Assembly: GCA_900548215.1 (NCBI GenBank)
Contig: URJI01000002.1
Coordinates: 11,412 to 75,411 of the forward strand
Direction of reading: 5' to 3'
Source of the DNA: an uncultured Coprococcus sp.
Lineage (GTDB): Bacteria > Bacillota > Clostridia > Lachnospirales > Lachnospiraceae
Length of the DNA stretch: 64,000 nucleotides
Shown: piece by piece, positions 17,279-24,233 of the stretch
How positions within the stretch are numbered: position 1 is the first letter of the stretch
Layout of the letters: every line of letters begins with the position of its first letter
Position numbers and translations under genes: made by a program
The notes under the pieces: model-generated
Databases searched by the model: none
What the model was told of the DNA's origin: nothing
Seen by the model: the letters and a program-made list of their open reading frames with translations, nothing else

Positions 17279-19108
17279 ATGATATTGAAATTAAGAAAAT
17301 ATAGCAAATTAAATATTGGTGTTGCCATCGTTATGTCTATGGTATTGCTTTTTATTGTATTCCCTGTTGCAACTGTCAAGGCTGAAACATCTGTTGGTGT
17401 CGATTATAACAACTTTGTAACATTCAAGTCTGAACTTGCCCGCACAGGGTATATGTCATATTACGATCATACGGATTATGCATATAATAAGGATTTTAAA
17501 GTAAATAAAGAGGTTAGTATATCTGATTTGTCAGGTAATATAACTCTTTGGTCAAATGATAACTATAAAGTTGCTACTGAGTGGGATTCATTTAACGCTT
17601 CATCAGGTACTGCTTCTTATGATATCTATTGTTTGTTTGGTGGTTATTATGATACCTCATATGGATCACGTATCCCTTTAATTTGGTATTTTATAGTGCC
17701 GTCTGGATCAAAAATATGTTGGGGTAAAAATACACAATATTCCCCATCTGAGGATATGTGGCAACAAACTGTTTTTAATGTAGTAACTGATGCTTCTGCT
17801 CTGTTTTGTATACGATTTTATCGTTTAGGAGATGATATGTCTGCGTATTCGTATGGTTATGGCATTAAAAGCGGGGCTTCTGTATCAGGTACTAACAGAA
17901 GTTGTTTTAAATCTCAAGCTGTTACATCTGGTGGCAATTTAAGATTTGCTATAACAACTGATAATCAGTATCAGATGGAACCACAACTTGCACCTTTTAC
18001 TTTTACTAATATAGCTACAGTACCTATTAAAAATGATAATGATTATACCCCGCTTGATAGTTTCATCTCTGGTAATACATCTCTTGCTACAAATGCTGAT
18101 AGTTCATGGTCTGATAAAAAAGAGTATCCGGCAGAATCATTTTATTGGGACGATATGACTTGCAAAGTGTCAAGTGTAGGTAGTCAAAAATATGCTTTTT
18201 CTTTTGATTATAAGTATACTTGTCCTTTGATGACTGACCCTAGTGAGCTTTTTTCTGTGAAAGTTATTTATAATGTTGATATTCGTTATCAAGATGGTAA
18301 AGGTCGTACATATAGTTTTAGTGATTCCAAGACAGATAATTTTAGTCTTAATAAACATAAAAATGCGTATGTAAACGATAATATATATCTTGCTGGTGAT
18401 GTTGGCGATAATTCACAATGGGTTAATGTGGGTGCTGCATTTGAATTTTTGGGTGGTCTTATCTCTGGTGATAGTTCCTTCCTTGAAAAATATTCTGACT
18501 GTAAAATTAACAGTGCTAAACTTTATGTGACTGTATTTTTGTACCATATTCCTGATCCTGACCGTTTTTTTGCTGATGGTAATTTAGGTTTGCCTTCTGT
18601 CGGCGGTGATGACATTCCAAGTGATGCTAAAGTTGTTCAATCTACTGATGTTAGATATTTCCCTTTTGATTTGTATACATTAAAGCCTGATCATGTTGTA
18701 TCTTCTCAGAGACCTAGTGTTACTACTGAAGATGTAACTGATAATGATGGAAATATTGTTGATAAAAAAGTGACAGATGTTGTTGTAAATGATGATACTG
18801 GTAAAACTGTTATTAACATAACCATTGATAATAGTAATAAAGTTATAGATGGTAATGCAAATGTGAATACTGGTGGTGGTTCTGGTGGTGATTCCGATGA
18901 TGAAGATAAAAATACTAAATCATTTTGGAAGTATGTTGCTGGTATTGTTGCATTCTTTACAGCTTTGTTGAATAGTGATTCGGGATTGTTTGCTGTTATA
19001 GCTTCATATTTTAAGTTTATCCCTTCTGATTTTTGGAATGTTACTATCGGTGCAATAGTAGTTATTGCTGTTTTGTCAATATACAGGCTTGCTAAAAAAG
19101 GTGGGTGA
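17279..19108 (+). CDS. Large secreted, C-terminally anchored phage protein (pIII/adsorption-like)
   Basis: This 609-residue protein begins with a signal peptide (positively charged start, hydrophobic run to about residue 31, likely cleavage after VKA). The long ectodomain is rich in Y, S, D and G. Near the end there is a Gly/Ser/Asp-rich linker (NTGGGSGGDSDDEDK), then hydrophobic segments, the last being VTIGAIVVIAVLSIYRLAKKG, which ends in positive charges. This is the plan of inovirus pIII/adsorption proteins. The ATG at 17279 follows AAGGAG. No homology could be checked, so receptor function is inference. Confidence 0.7.
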   Translation: MILKLRKYSKLNIGVAIVMSMVLLFIVFPVATVKAETSVGVDYNNFVTFKSELARTGYMSYYDHTDYAYNKDFKVNKEVSISDLSGNITLWSNDNYKVATEWDSFNASSGTASYDIYCLFGGYYDTSYGSRIPLIWYFIVPSGSKICWGKNTQYSPSEDMWQQTVFNVVTDASALFCIRFYRLGDDMSAYSYGYGIKSGASVSGTNRSCFKSQAVTSGGNLRFAITTDNQYQMEPQLAPFTFTNIATVPIKNDNDYTPLDSFISGNTSLATNADSSWSDKKEYPAESFYWDDMTCKVSSVGSQKYAFSFDYKYTCPLMTDPSELFSVKVIYNVDIRYQDGKGRTYSFSDSKTDNFSLNKHKNAYVNDNIYLAGDVGDNSQWVNVGAAFEFLGGLISGDSSFLEKYSDCKINSAKLYVTVFLYHIPDPDRFFADGNLGLPSVGGDDIPSDAKVVQSTDVRYFPFDLYTLKPDHVVSSQRPSVTTEDVTDNDGNIVDKKVTDVVVNDDTGKTVINITIDNSNKVIDGNANVNTGGGSGGDSDDEDKNTKSFWKYVAGIVAFFTALLNSDSGLFAVIASYFKFIPSDFWNVTIGAIVVIAVLSIYRLAKKGG

Positions 19109-19113
19109 TGTAG

Positions 19114-19293
19114 ATGTTAGAACTTGTGAGTCTTGTTGCTAAAGTTGTTTTTTACGGTTTGACGTATGAATTTACTTTAGGCGGTATTACTTTTAGTGCC
19201 TGGAAGATATTTATAACATATCTTGTATGTCAGTTAATAGGCTATGCCATATGGGTATTTATTAAGGGAGTGGCACAGGATGCTGATTATTAG
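19114..19293 (+). CDS. Small phage membrane protein, 59 aa (minor coat-like)
   Basis: The protein has two hydrophobic parts (LVSLVAKVVFYGL and WKIFITYLVCQLIGYAIWVFI) and a short charged tail ending in QDADY. It begins five bases after the stop of the adhesin gene; the GTGGGTGATG just before acts as ribosome site. Position and size recall pVI/pVII-type minor virion proteins that cap the filament end with pIII. No family match is visible. Confidence 0.6.
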   Translation: MLELVSLVAKVVFYGLTYEFTLGGITFSAWKIFITYLVCQLIGYAIWVFIKGVAQDADY

Positions 19294-19296
19294 GTT

Positions 19297-19440
19297 TTAT
19301 TGTTTGTAATAATCAATAAGTTTTTTTACAAGGATATAAATTAAAAATATAAATCCTGTTATTATTGCTAATCCTATTATTCCAAATAATATTATGAAAA
19401 TAATTATAAACATTGTATTTGATGATTGTGTATTTATCAT
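19297..19440 (-). CDS. Antisense-oriented 47-aa membrane protein inside the phage
   Basis: On the minus strand an ATG at 19440 follows AGAAAGGA by nine bases and opens a 47-residue frame: a short polar start (MINTQSSNT), one long hydrophobic stretch (FIIIFIILFGIIGLAIITG and on), and a basic end (VKKLIDYYKQ). It fills an otherwise empty gap and ends four bases from the stop of the convergent 59-aa gene. It is the only phage gene on this strand. Immunity or superinfection exclusion is a guess; A+T-rich sequence can also give such frames by chance. Confidence 0.5.
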   Translation of the reverse strand: MINTQSSNTMFIIIFIILFGIIGLAIITGFIFLIYILVKKLIDYYKQ

Positions 19441-19499
19441 TTTTTATTTCCTTTCTGTAAGAATTGTATCAATTATAAGATAAAAATGAGGTGATGTAA

Positions 19500-19772
19500 A
19501 TGAGTAAAGAACTTTGCAAAGGCTCAAAGTGTGATTATTGCTTAAATGATAGTAGCTGTTGTAGCGGTGAATATCATCCGCTTATAGATGATAGTCTTTG
19601 TAATAACTGTAAGTATGCAGATATATGCTATGAAACGCATTTCCCTGTAATTGGATGTAGTGTATATGTGCCAGATGTGCCGCTGGCGGCTTCAGCCCCT
19701 CGGCACATCGGCATTGATAAGCTATTCAATCACTTCTCCCCTCTCTTTTCTGTTAAAGGGGGTGGAAAATAA
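19500..19772 (+). CDS. Cysteine-rich phage protein, 90 aa
   Basis: The first 60 residues hold eleven cysteines in pairs (CKGSKCDYC, CC, CNNCKYADIC), which suggests a metal-binding or zinc-ribbon-like cluster. The C-terminal third is unlike the rest. The start follows GAGGTGATG. The next gene begins at the base after its stop. No known family is recognised. Confidence 0.6.
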   Translation: MSKELCKGSKCDYCLNDSSCCSGEYHPLIDDSLCNNCKYADICYETHFPVIGCSVYVPDVPLAASAPRHIGIDKLFNHFSPLFSVKGGGK

Positions 19773-19943
19773 TTGATAGCATTAATTGCATTAATTGTAT
19801 TTGTAGCTGGAAGTTGTCAGCTATTCCGTGAGTATCATTATTTGCTTGACTATAAAAGAGATGAAAGAACATTTAACGAGTACCGAGAAAGGAGCAAAGA
19901 AGAACTTGAAGACATATATAAAAATGACCATTTTGATTTTTAG
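19773..19943 (+). CDS. Small phage protein with N-terminal membrane segment, 56 aa
   Basis: The frame starts with TTG at 19773, straight after the preceding stop and eight bases downstream of GGGGGTGG. It has one short hydrophobic start (IALIALIVFVAGSC) and then a highly charged helical part rich in E, K, R and Y. It overlaps the next gene in another frame. It is similar in plan to small spanning proteins of phages, but no homology is known. Confidence 0.45.
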   Translation: MIALIALIVFVAGSCQLFREYHYLLDYKRDERTFNEYRERSKEELEDIYKNDHFDF

Positions 19944-20223
19944 TATGATAGTGTCCTGTCTGTTTATTGCTACACTTATAACTTATGAGTGTACTATAAC
20001 TGTTAATGCTCAGACTATCAGCACAAGACAGACAGAAATAAATATAGATGTAAAGAATGCACCTGTAGCAACCAGCGGTGATGCAGGTTATCTGACAACT
20101 GTCAGATCCATAACAGATGTATACAATGTATGTGTACTTATATTGTTCGTGTTGGTGTTTTGGGTATTTTGGAATGTCATAAGGACAGTGTACAGAGTGT
20201 TTACCGATTTCAAACGGTTTTAA
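19906..20223 (+). CDS. Phage membrane protein with two transmembrane segments, ~105 aa
   Basis: The protein has an N-terminal hydrophobic helix (ILIFSMIVSCLFIATLI), an extracellular part of about 45 residues and a C-terminal helix (VCVLILFVLVFWVFW) ending in a basic tail. The start is uncertain: TTG at 19906 is preceded by AAAGGAG (11 bases), ATG at 19924 has no clear site. It overlaps the 56-aa gene. A minor coat or assembly role is likely from its place before the Zot gene. Confidence 0.55.
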   Translation: MKTYIKMTILIFSMIVSCLFIATLITYECTITVNAQTISTRQTEINIDVKNAPVATSGDAGYLTTVRSITDVYNVCVLILFVLVFWVFWNVIRTVYRVFTDFKRF

Positions 20224-20236
20224 GTGAGGTGATAAC

Positions 20237-20368
20237 ATGGATAAGATAATCATAGATCTGTACTCAAACGGTGACTTATATATGATGTTCGCTAAAATCA
20301 TGGCTTATATGATCGCTCTGCTTGTAATGACCTGTGTTGTCGGTGCTATAAGGGGGCTTAGATTATGA
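20237..20368 (+). CDS. Small phage membrane protein, 43 aa
   Basis: A GTGAGGTGATAAC site precedes the ATG at 20237. The protein has one hydrophobic helix (MMFAKIMAYMIALLVMTCVVG) and a basic end (AIRGLRL). Its stop overlaps the start of the Zot gene (ATGA), so translation is coupled. Such a short single-helix protein before pI fits a minor coat protein. Confidence 0.65.
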   Translation: MDKIIIDLYSNGDLYMMFAKIMAYMIALLVMTCVVGAIRGLRL

Positions 20369-21231
20369 CAATCCTTGTAATAATCCTTATATGCATGTTG
20401 TGCCGTGCCTTTCCTGTCATTCCGTTCTGTGTGACTCATTTTTATCAGATAGCAACGAATGGGGCAGTTGACCTGTACTACTACTTTAAACACAAAGAAT
20501 ATAACCGCTGTCATTTTTATGGCAGCATCCACATGGTCACAGCATACCGTAACAAGGTCTTCGGATCAGGAAAGACGTTGGACATGACCATGGTTGTGCG
20601 TGAAGTGTATCACAAGTACAACGGTCTGCCTGTCTGGTCTGAGGATGAACAGACGTTTGTGACACAGTATATACATATCATTAGTAATGTAGATCTAACG
20701 GATGTCCCCTACACACCTTTTACTAACGTTAATCAGTTAAAAAATGTTGAGCAAGGGACAGAAGATGTCACTATTTTTGTATTTGACGAAGTAGGGGCGA
20801 TTTGGAATAGTAGAAACTATAAGGATAACATATCTACAGAGCTGTTAAAGAGACTGCTACAGGTGTGTAAGAATAAGATAGGTATCATCTGCACGGCTCA
20901 AAGGTTCAAGTTTGTTGACGCGCTGCTCCGTCAGATCACAGGGTACCTGGTGTGTGTGAACAAGACATGGAGACTGCTCTCCGTCCGCTACTATGATCCT
21001 GTCAGCTTTGAAAACTGCGATAATATCGACATGATAAGACCTCTTAGTCTGTCGTTCAAGTTCGTATTCAATAAAGATTACAACGCTTATGATACAAGTG
21101 CAATCGTGGAAGATCTCAAAAAGACAGAAATGATAAGTGATAGTGAAGTCCTCGCCGGACAGGGTATGGTCCAGCCGGATATTGATTTTGCGACCGGTAT
21201 AAAAAAGCGTTTCCGTAAGCGAAAAAGATAA
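20365..21231 (+). CDS. Zot/pI-like filamentous phage assembly ATPase
   Basis: This 288-residue protein has an N-terminal hydrophobic segment, a Walker A motif (FGSGKT, residues 66-71), a Walker B motif (TIFVFDE, residues 136-142) and a basic C terminus (KKRFRKRKR). The order and size match the Zot/gpI family, which drives export of inovirus particles through the membrane. It is the clearest hallmark that the element is an inovirus. Unlike many Zot proteins it lacks a clear long periplasmic C-terminal domain, as expected where there is no outer membrane. Confidence 0.85.
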   Translation: MTILVIILICMLCRAFPVIPFCVTHFYQIATNGAVDLYYYFKHKEYNRCHFYGSIHMVTAYRNKVFGSGKTLDMTMVVREVYHKYNGLPVWSEDEQTFVTQYIHIISNVDLTDVPYTPFTNVNQLKNVEQGTEDVTIFVFDEVGAIWNSRNYKDNISTELLKRLLQVCKNKIGIICTAQRFKFVDALLRQITGYLVCVNKTWRLLSVRYYDPVSFENCDNIDMIRPLSLSFKFVFNKDYNAYDTSAIVEDLKKTEMISDSEVLAGQGMVQPDIDFATGIKKRFRKRKR

Positions 21232-21254
21232 GATGATAGGCAGTGTGCTGTAAG

Positions 21255-21348
21255 CAGGGCGTGCCATCGCCCTGATAACTATAAAATGACTTTGGTACTT
21301 AATCAGTCAAGGGCGCGAAGCGTGCATTTTACCCTTGACTTATTGAGT
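21255..21348. other. Two stem-loops after the Zot gene
   Basis: CAGGGCG (21255-21261) pairs with CGCCCTG (21268-21274). A second longer hairpin pairs 21297-21313 with 21332-21348, with perfect AGTCAAGGG/CCCTTGACT in the middle. No T-run follows, so these may be ssDNA signals (packaging or minus-strand origin) rather than terminators. Confidence 0.5.
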
Positions 21349-21387
21349 GCTAAAGTCTATTGCCGACTTTGTAGGAGTGTGAATTTT

Positions 21388-21480
21388 ATGAAGATAATAG
21401 TCAGACTGTTTAACAATGTAGTTATGTTAGTCAATAACCTGTGTAAGCTTGTCATAAACCTGATGCGGTTCATTCAGTAA
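21388..21480 (+). CDS. Possible 30-aa amphipathic phage peptide
   Basis: An ATG at 21388 follows AGGAGTG by ten bases and gives a peptide of alternating hydrophobic and Asn/Lys/Arg residues (MKIIVRLFNNVVMLVNNLC, then KLVINLMRFIQ). It may be a membrane-active minor coat-type peptide. Support is only the ribosome site and composition. Confidence 0.35.
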   Translation: MKIIVRLFNNVVMLVNNLCKLVINLMRFIQ

Positions 21481-21517
21481 CCAGAGAAGAAAAAAAGGAC
21501 AAGCGTAAAGCAAAAGT

Positions 21518-21770
21518 AATAGCCCCCCTGTGGGAGCTCGGGCATAGGGGGGTTGGGGGATCAAGGAATGGTACCATGATAATAACTACACAAATTACAC
21601 AATCCCTATGTCTGTAAATACACCAAATAATGAATATCTAAAAAACATATGTGTAAATGTGTAAAATCAAAACCCTATCATTCAACCTATATCCTCAAAA
21701 TCAAGTAAATATACCATGCTGAGGGGGCTTGTCCTCGGCATGTGTAAATATGTGTAAAATGTGTAAAAAC
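21518..21770 (+). other. Putative phage replication origin: hairpin plus iterons
   Basis: A hairpin with a CCCCCCT/AGGGGGG stem (21523-21529 with 21546-21552) and a 16-base loop is followed by five copies of TGTGTAAA (21650, 21658, 21741, 21751, 21760) just before the rep gene. Reverse-orientation near copies (TTACACA) lie around 21592. This hairpin-plus-iteron layout is what an HUH Rep would bind and nick. The nick site itself was not identified. Confidence 0.55.
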
Positions 21771-21806
21771 GAAACAAAAAAGAAAAAAAAAGGGGGATTT
21801 GTTACA

Positions 21807-22985
21807 ATGCCAAAATCATATAGAACATGTGAGATAGTTCAGCAATTGGAATATCTAACAGAAGAACAAATAGAAAAGGGCTTAGATCATAACGCAGTAA
21901 AAGACTATGCTTATATCCTGCATGATAAAGATGAAAATAAGGAAGGCGAACTAAAAAAGCCACACTGGCATATATGTATAAGATTTAAAGACAGTGTGCC
22001 TACTGAAAGTATATGTAATTGGTTCGGCATCACCGAAAACTATATAAATAAAATCCGTGGACGGTTTGGAGATGCCCTCGCATATCTCACACATAAAAAT
22101 GCTACTGAAAAGTATCAGTATCTTGAAGAGTCTGTAAAAAGTAATTTCGATTTTAAAAAGGAAGCTGAAATAAAACAAGGCAGAGAGGCTGACAAAGCAA
22201 GAAAAGCAGAACTTGTTGACCTTATAACAGGTGGCGTAATACGTGAGTATAATTACACAGAGTATATAACACCACAGGAGTATGACAAATTCAAAAAGAC
22301 AATAGACAATGCGTTTAATTATCGGAGAGATAAACTAGAAGGAAGTGAAAGAAACATGAAAGTAATATACCTCTATGGTGAAGCTGGAACAGGCAAAACA
22401 ACATGGGCTAAAGAACTTGCTCAGCAGAATGAATATAGCTATTACATAAGCTCAGGAAGTAATGACCTGCTTGACAATTACAAAGGTCAGGACTGTCTGA
22501 TACTTGATGATATCAGACCAAACTATATAGATGTAAGCGACCTGTTAAAATTACTTGATAATCACACTAACAGTACGGTCAGAAGCAGATATAAAAACAA
22601 AATGCTTGAGTGTAAACTTGTAGTGATAACTACATCAGTGAGCATGGAAGTGTTTTTCAGGAATCTGATAGGTGACAGCCGTGAAAGTCTCCAGCAGTTG
22701 CGCCGTCGCTGTGAGATGTATATAAAGATGACCGCTCTTACAATGTCTGTGCAGTTGTGGCAGACTGAAAGTAATAAATATATGTTCGTAGGCACTTATG
22801 ATAATCCTGTAGCAAATAAGTATCTAAAACATGACAGGACACTTGTGGAGGCAAGGGAATATGTTGACAATATGATACTCTTTCCTACAAAGGCAAGTAA
22901 TGATATTGTAGCAAAAGAATATGGATTTACTGATATGAAAGATGACGAAGATGTATTTGTAAGACAATTAACACTTCCGGTATAA
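21807..22985 (+). CDS. rep: Rolling-circle Rep: HUH endonuclease fused to SF3 helicase
   Basis: This 392-residue protein has an N-terminal HUH domain: motif I YILHDKDENKEG, motif II PHWHICIRF (H53 and H55) and motif III YLTHK (candidate nicking Tyr93). After a charged linker comes an SF3-type helicase: Walker A GEAGTGKTT (191-199), Walker B LILDD (231-235) and motif C VVITTS (272-277). The same fusion is found in CRESS-DNA virus and bacterial pCRESS plasmid Reps. The ATG at 21807 follows AGGGGG; a TTG at 21729 in the iterons is less likely. It should start rolling-circle replication of the phage. Confidence 0.85.
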   Translation: MPKSYRTCEIVQQLEYLTEEQIEKGLDHNAVKDYAYILHDKDENKEGELKKPHWHICIRFKDSVPTESICNWFGITENYINKIRGRFGDALAYLTHKNATEKYQYLEESVKSNFDFKKEAEIKQGREADKARKAELVDLITGGVIREYNYTEYITPQEYDKFKKTIDNAFNYRRDKLEGSERNMKVIYLYGEAGTGKTTWAKELAQQNEYSYYISSGSNDLLDNYKGQDCLILDDIRPNYIDVSDLLKLLDNHTNSTVRSRYKNKMLECKLVVITTSVSMEVFFRNLIGDSRESLQQLRRRCEMYIKMTALTMSVQLWQTESNKYMFVGTYDNPVANKYLKHDRTLVEAREYVDNMILFPTKASNDIVAKEYGFTDMKDDEDVFVRQLTLPV

Positions 22986-23007
22986 TGATATAAATTAAAT
23001 ATATGAT

Positions 23008-23041
23008 AGTGCTGTTGGTATGTCTGACAGCACTTTTTTTA
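23008..23041 (+). terminator. Terminator between rep and transposase
   Basis: AGTGCTGT (23008-23015) pairs with ACAGCACT (23027-23034), followed by seven Ts. It separates the transposase from the phage transcript. Confidence 0.85.
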
Positions 23042-23059
23042 TACAGTAGGGGGCATACT

Positions 23060-24094
23060 ATGAAATACAGGCATTTAACATATGCTGACAGGGTCGCAAT
23101 GGAAACTCTTTTAAACAGGAAATACAGTAAAGCGGATGTAGCGAGATATCTTAAAGTATCAAGGGCAACTATTACAAGAGAATATAAAAAAGGAATATAT
23201 AAACATACTAATTCAGATTTAACAGAGACAGAAAAATATAGTGCAGACCTGGCACAAAAAAATACAGACTATGCACAGACCAGCAAGGGGCGACCTCTTA
23301 AAATTGGTAATGATGTGGATTTTGCGGAATATATAGAGAGGAAAATAGTAAATGATGGGTACTCTCCTGCTGCGGCTCTTGCTCTTGCGTATGAACTAGG
23401 TATGAATACACATATATCTGTAAATACATTATACCGGTATATAGACAATGGTCTTTTTCTAAAGCTTACTAATAAGTGTCTTCCTGTCAAAAGTAAGAGG
23501 AAAAATCATAAACATAAAGTCAGAGTGCAAAAGCGCATGAGTGCCGGACAGTCGATAGAAAACAGATCTGATGAAGTAAACAGTCGTGATACATTTGGAC
23601 ATTGGGAAATGGACACGGTAAAAGGAAAAAGAGGGACAACAAAATCATGTTTATTGGTCCTGACTGAAAGACTTACCAGACGTGAAATAATCCGTAAGAT
23701 TCCGGATCAGGGGGCAAAGTCTGTAGTTGCTGAACTAGACAAGTTAGAACATAGATTAGGTAATATGTTTTCAAGGCTATTTAAAACAATAACAGTAGAT
23801 AACGGAGTTGAGTTTTCCGACTATGAAAATATGAAAAGATCTCTGCTTCACGATGGAGACAGGACGGAGATATACTACTGTCATGCTTATAGCAGTTATG
23901 AGCGTGGCAGTAACGAAAATGCAAATAAGTTTATCAGGCGACACATAGCAAAAGGACAGGACATAGATAAATATGATGATGTATACATACAGAGCATACA
24001 GGATTGGATGAACTCATACCCTCGCAAGATACATGGCTGGCGAACTGCTAACGACTTATTCGATGCAGAAATAAATAAACTCTATGCCATGTGA
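23060..24094 (+). CDS. IS30-family transposase (likely phage integrase)
   Basis: This 344-residue protein has the IS30 N-terminal helix-turn-helix (HLTYADRVAMETLL, then KADVARYLKVSRATITREYK) and a DDE core: D185 in HWEMDTVKG, D247 in ITVDNGVEF and E281 in YERGSNENAN, 33 residues after the second D. The ATG at 23060 follows GGGGG. Its own gene is not closely framed by inverted repeats; instead the matching repeats lie at the two ends of the whole phage. It is therefore likely to move the entire phage genome. It follows a terminator and has its own start signals. Confidence 0.88.
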   Translation: MKYRHLTYADRVAMETLLNRKYSKADVARYLKVSRATITREYKKGIYKHTNSDLTETEKYSADLAQKNTDYAQTSKGRPLKIGNDVDFAEYIERKIVNDGYSPAAALALAYELGMNTHISVNTLYRYIDNGLFLKLTNKCLPVKSKRKNHKHKVRVQKRMSAGQSIENRSDEVNSRDTFGHWEMDTVKGKRGTTKSCLLVLTERLTRREIIRKIPDQGAKSVVAELDKLEHRLGNMFSRLFKTITVDNGVEFSDYENMKRSLLHDGDRTEIYYCHAYSSYERGSNENANKFIRRHIAKGQDIDKYDDVYIQSIQDWMNSYPRKIHGWRTANDLFDAEINKLYAM

Positions 24095-24111
24095 CATAGA
24101 GTTTAAAATAA

Positions 24112-24138
24112 TTGTTACTTTACTATTGACAATTTACC
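24112..24138 (-). repeat. Right terminal inverted repeat of the phage element
   Basis: The reverse complement matches the left end at 20 of 27 aligned positions. It starts 17 bases after the transposase stop and abuts the right 16-bp direct repeat. Confidence 0.65.
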
Positions 24139-24172
24139 TAAAAGGCGAGAATATTTTATAATTCCCGCCTTA
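24139..24172 (-). terminator. iorB terminator, overlapping the right direct repeat
   Basis: On the minus strand, AAGGCG-GAAT and its complement form a 10-bp stem with one mismatch, followed by TTTTA. The direct repeat TAAAAGGCGAGAATAT (24139-24154) is the T-tail, 3' arm and part of the loop of this hairpin. The phage thus entered the terminator loop and left it intact on the right side. Confidence 0.8.
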
Positions 24173-24233
24173 TTATTTAGCTTCTTTTCATACAATATGA
24201 TGTTGCATACCAGGAGTCACCATACAACATCGT

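Larger units (their letters stand above)
16216..24138 (+). mobile_element. Filamentous-phage-like (inovirus) prophage with IS30-type transposase
   Basis: The ~7.9 kb element has nearly all genes on the plus strand and is richer in A+T than its neighbours. Module order is: ssDNA-binding-like protein, two coat proteins, large anchored adhesin, several small membrane proteins, Zot/pI assembly ATPase, origin-like region, HUH-SF3 Rep, terminator, IS30-family transposase. The size and order fit an inovirus; the lack of a secretin is expected in a Gram-positive host. The ends are imperfect inverted repeats (16216-16241 and 24112-24138) flanked by the 16-bp direct repeat. All main genes look intact, so it may be active. 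Confidence 0.85.

Noticed and set aside
23060..24094. Transposase as an unrelated IS that landed in the phage
   Set aside because: No inverted repeats close to this gene alone; its right end repeat is at the phage border and pairs with the far left end.
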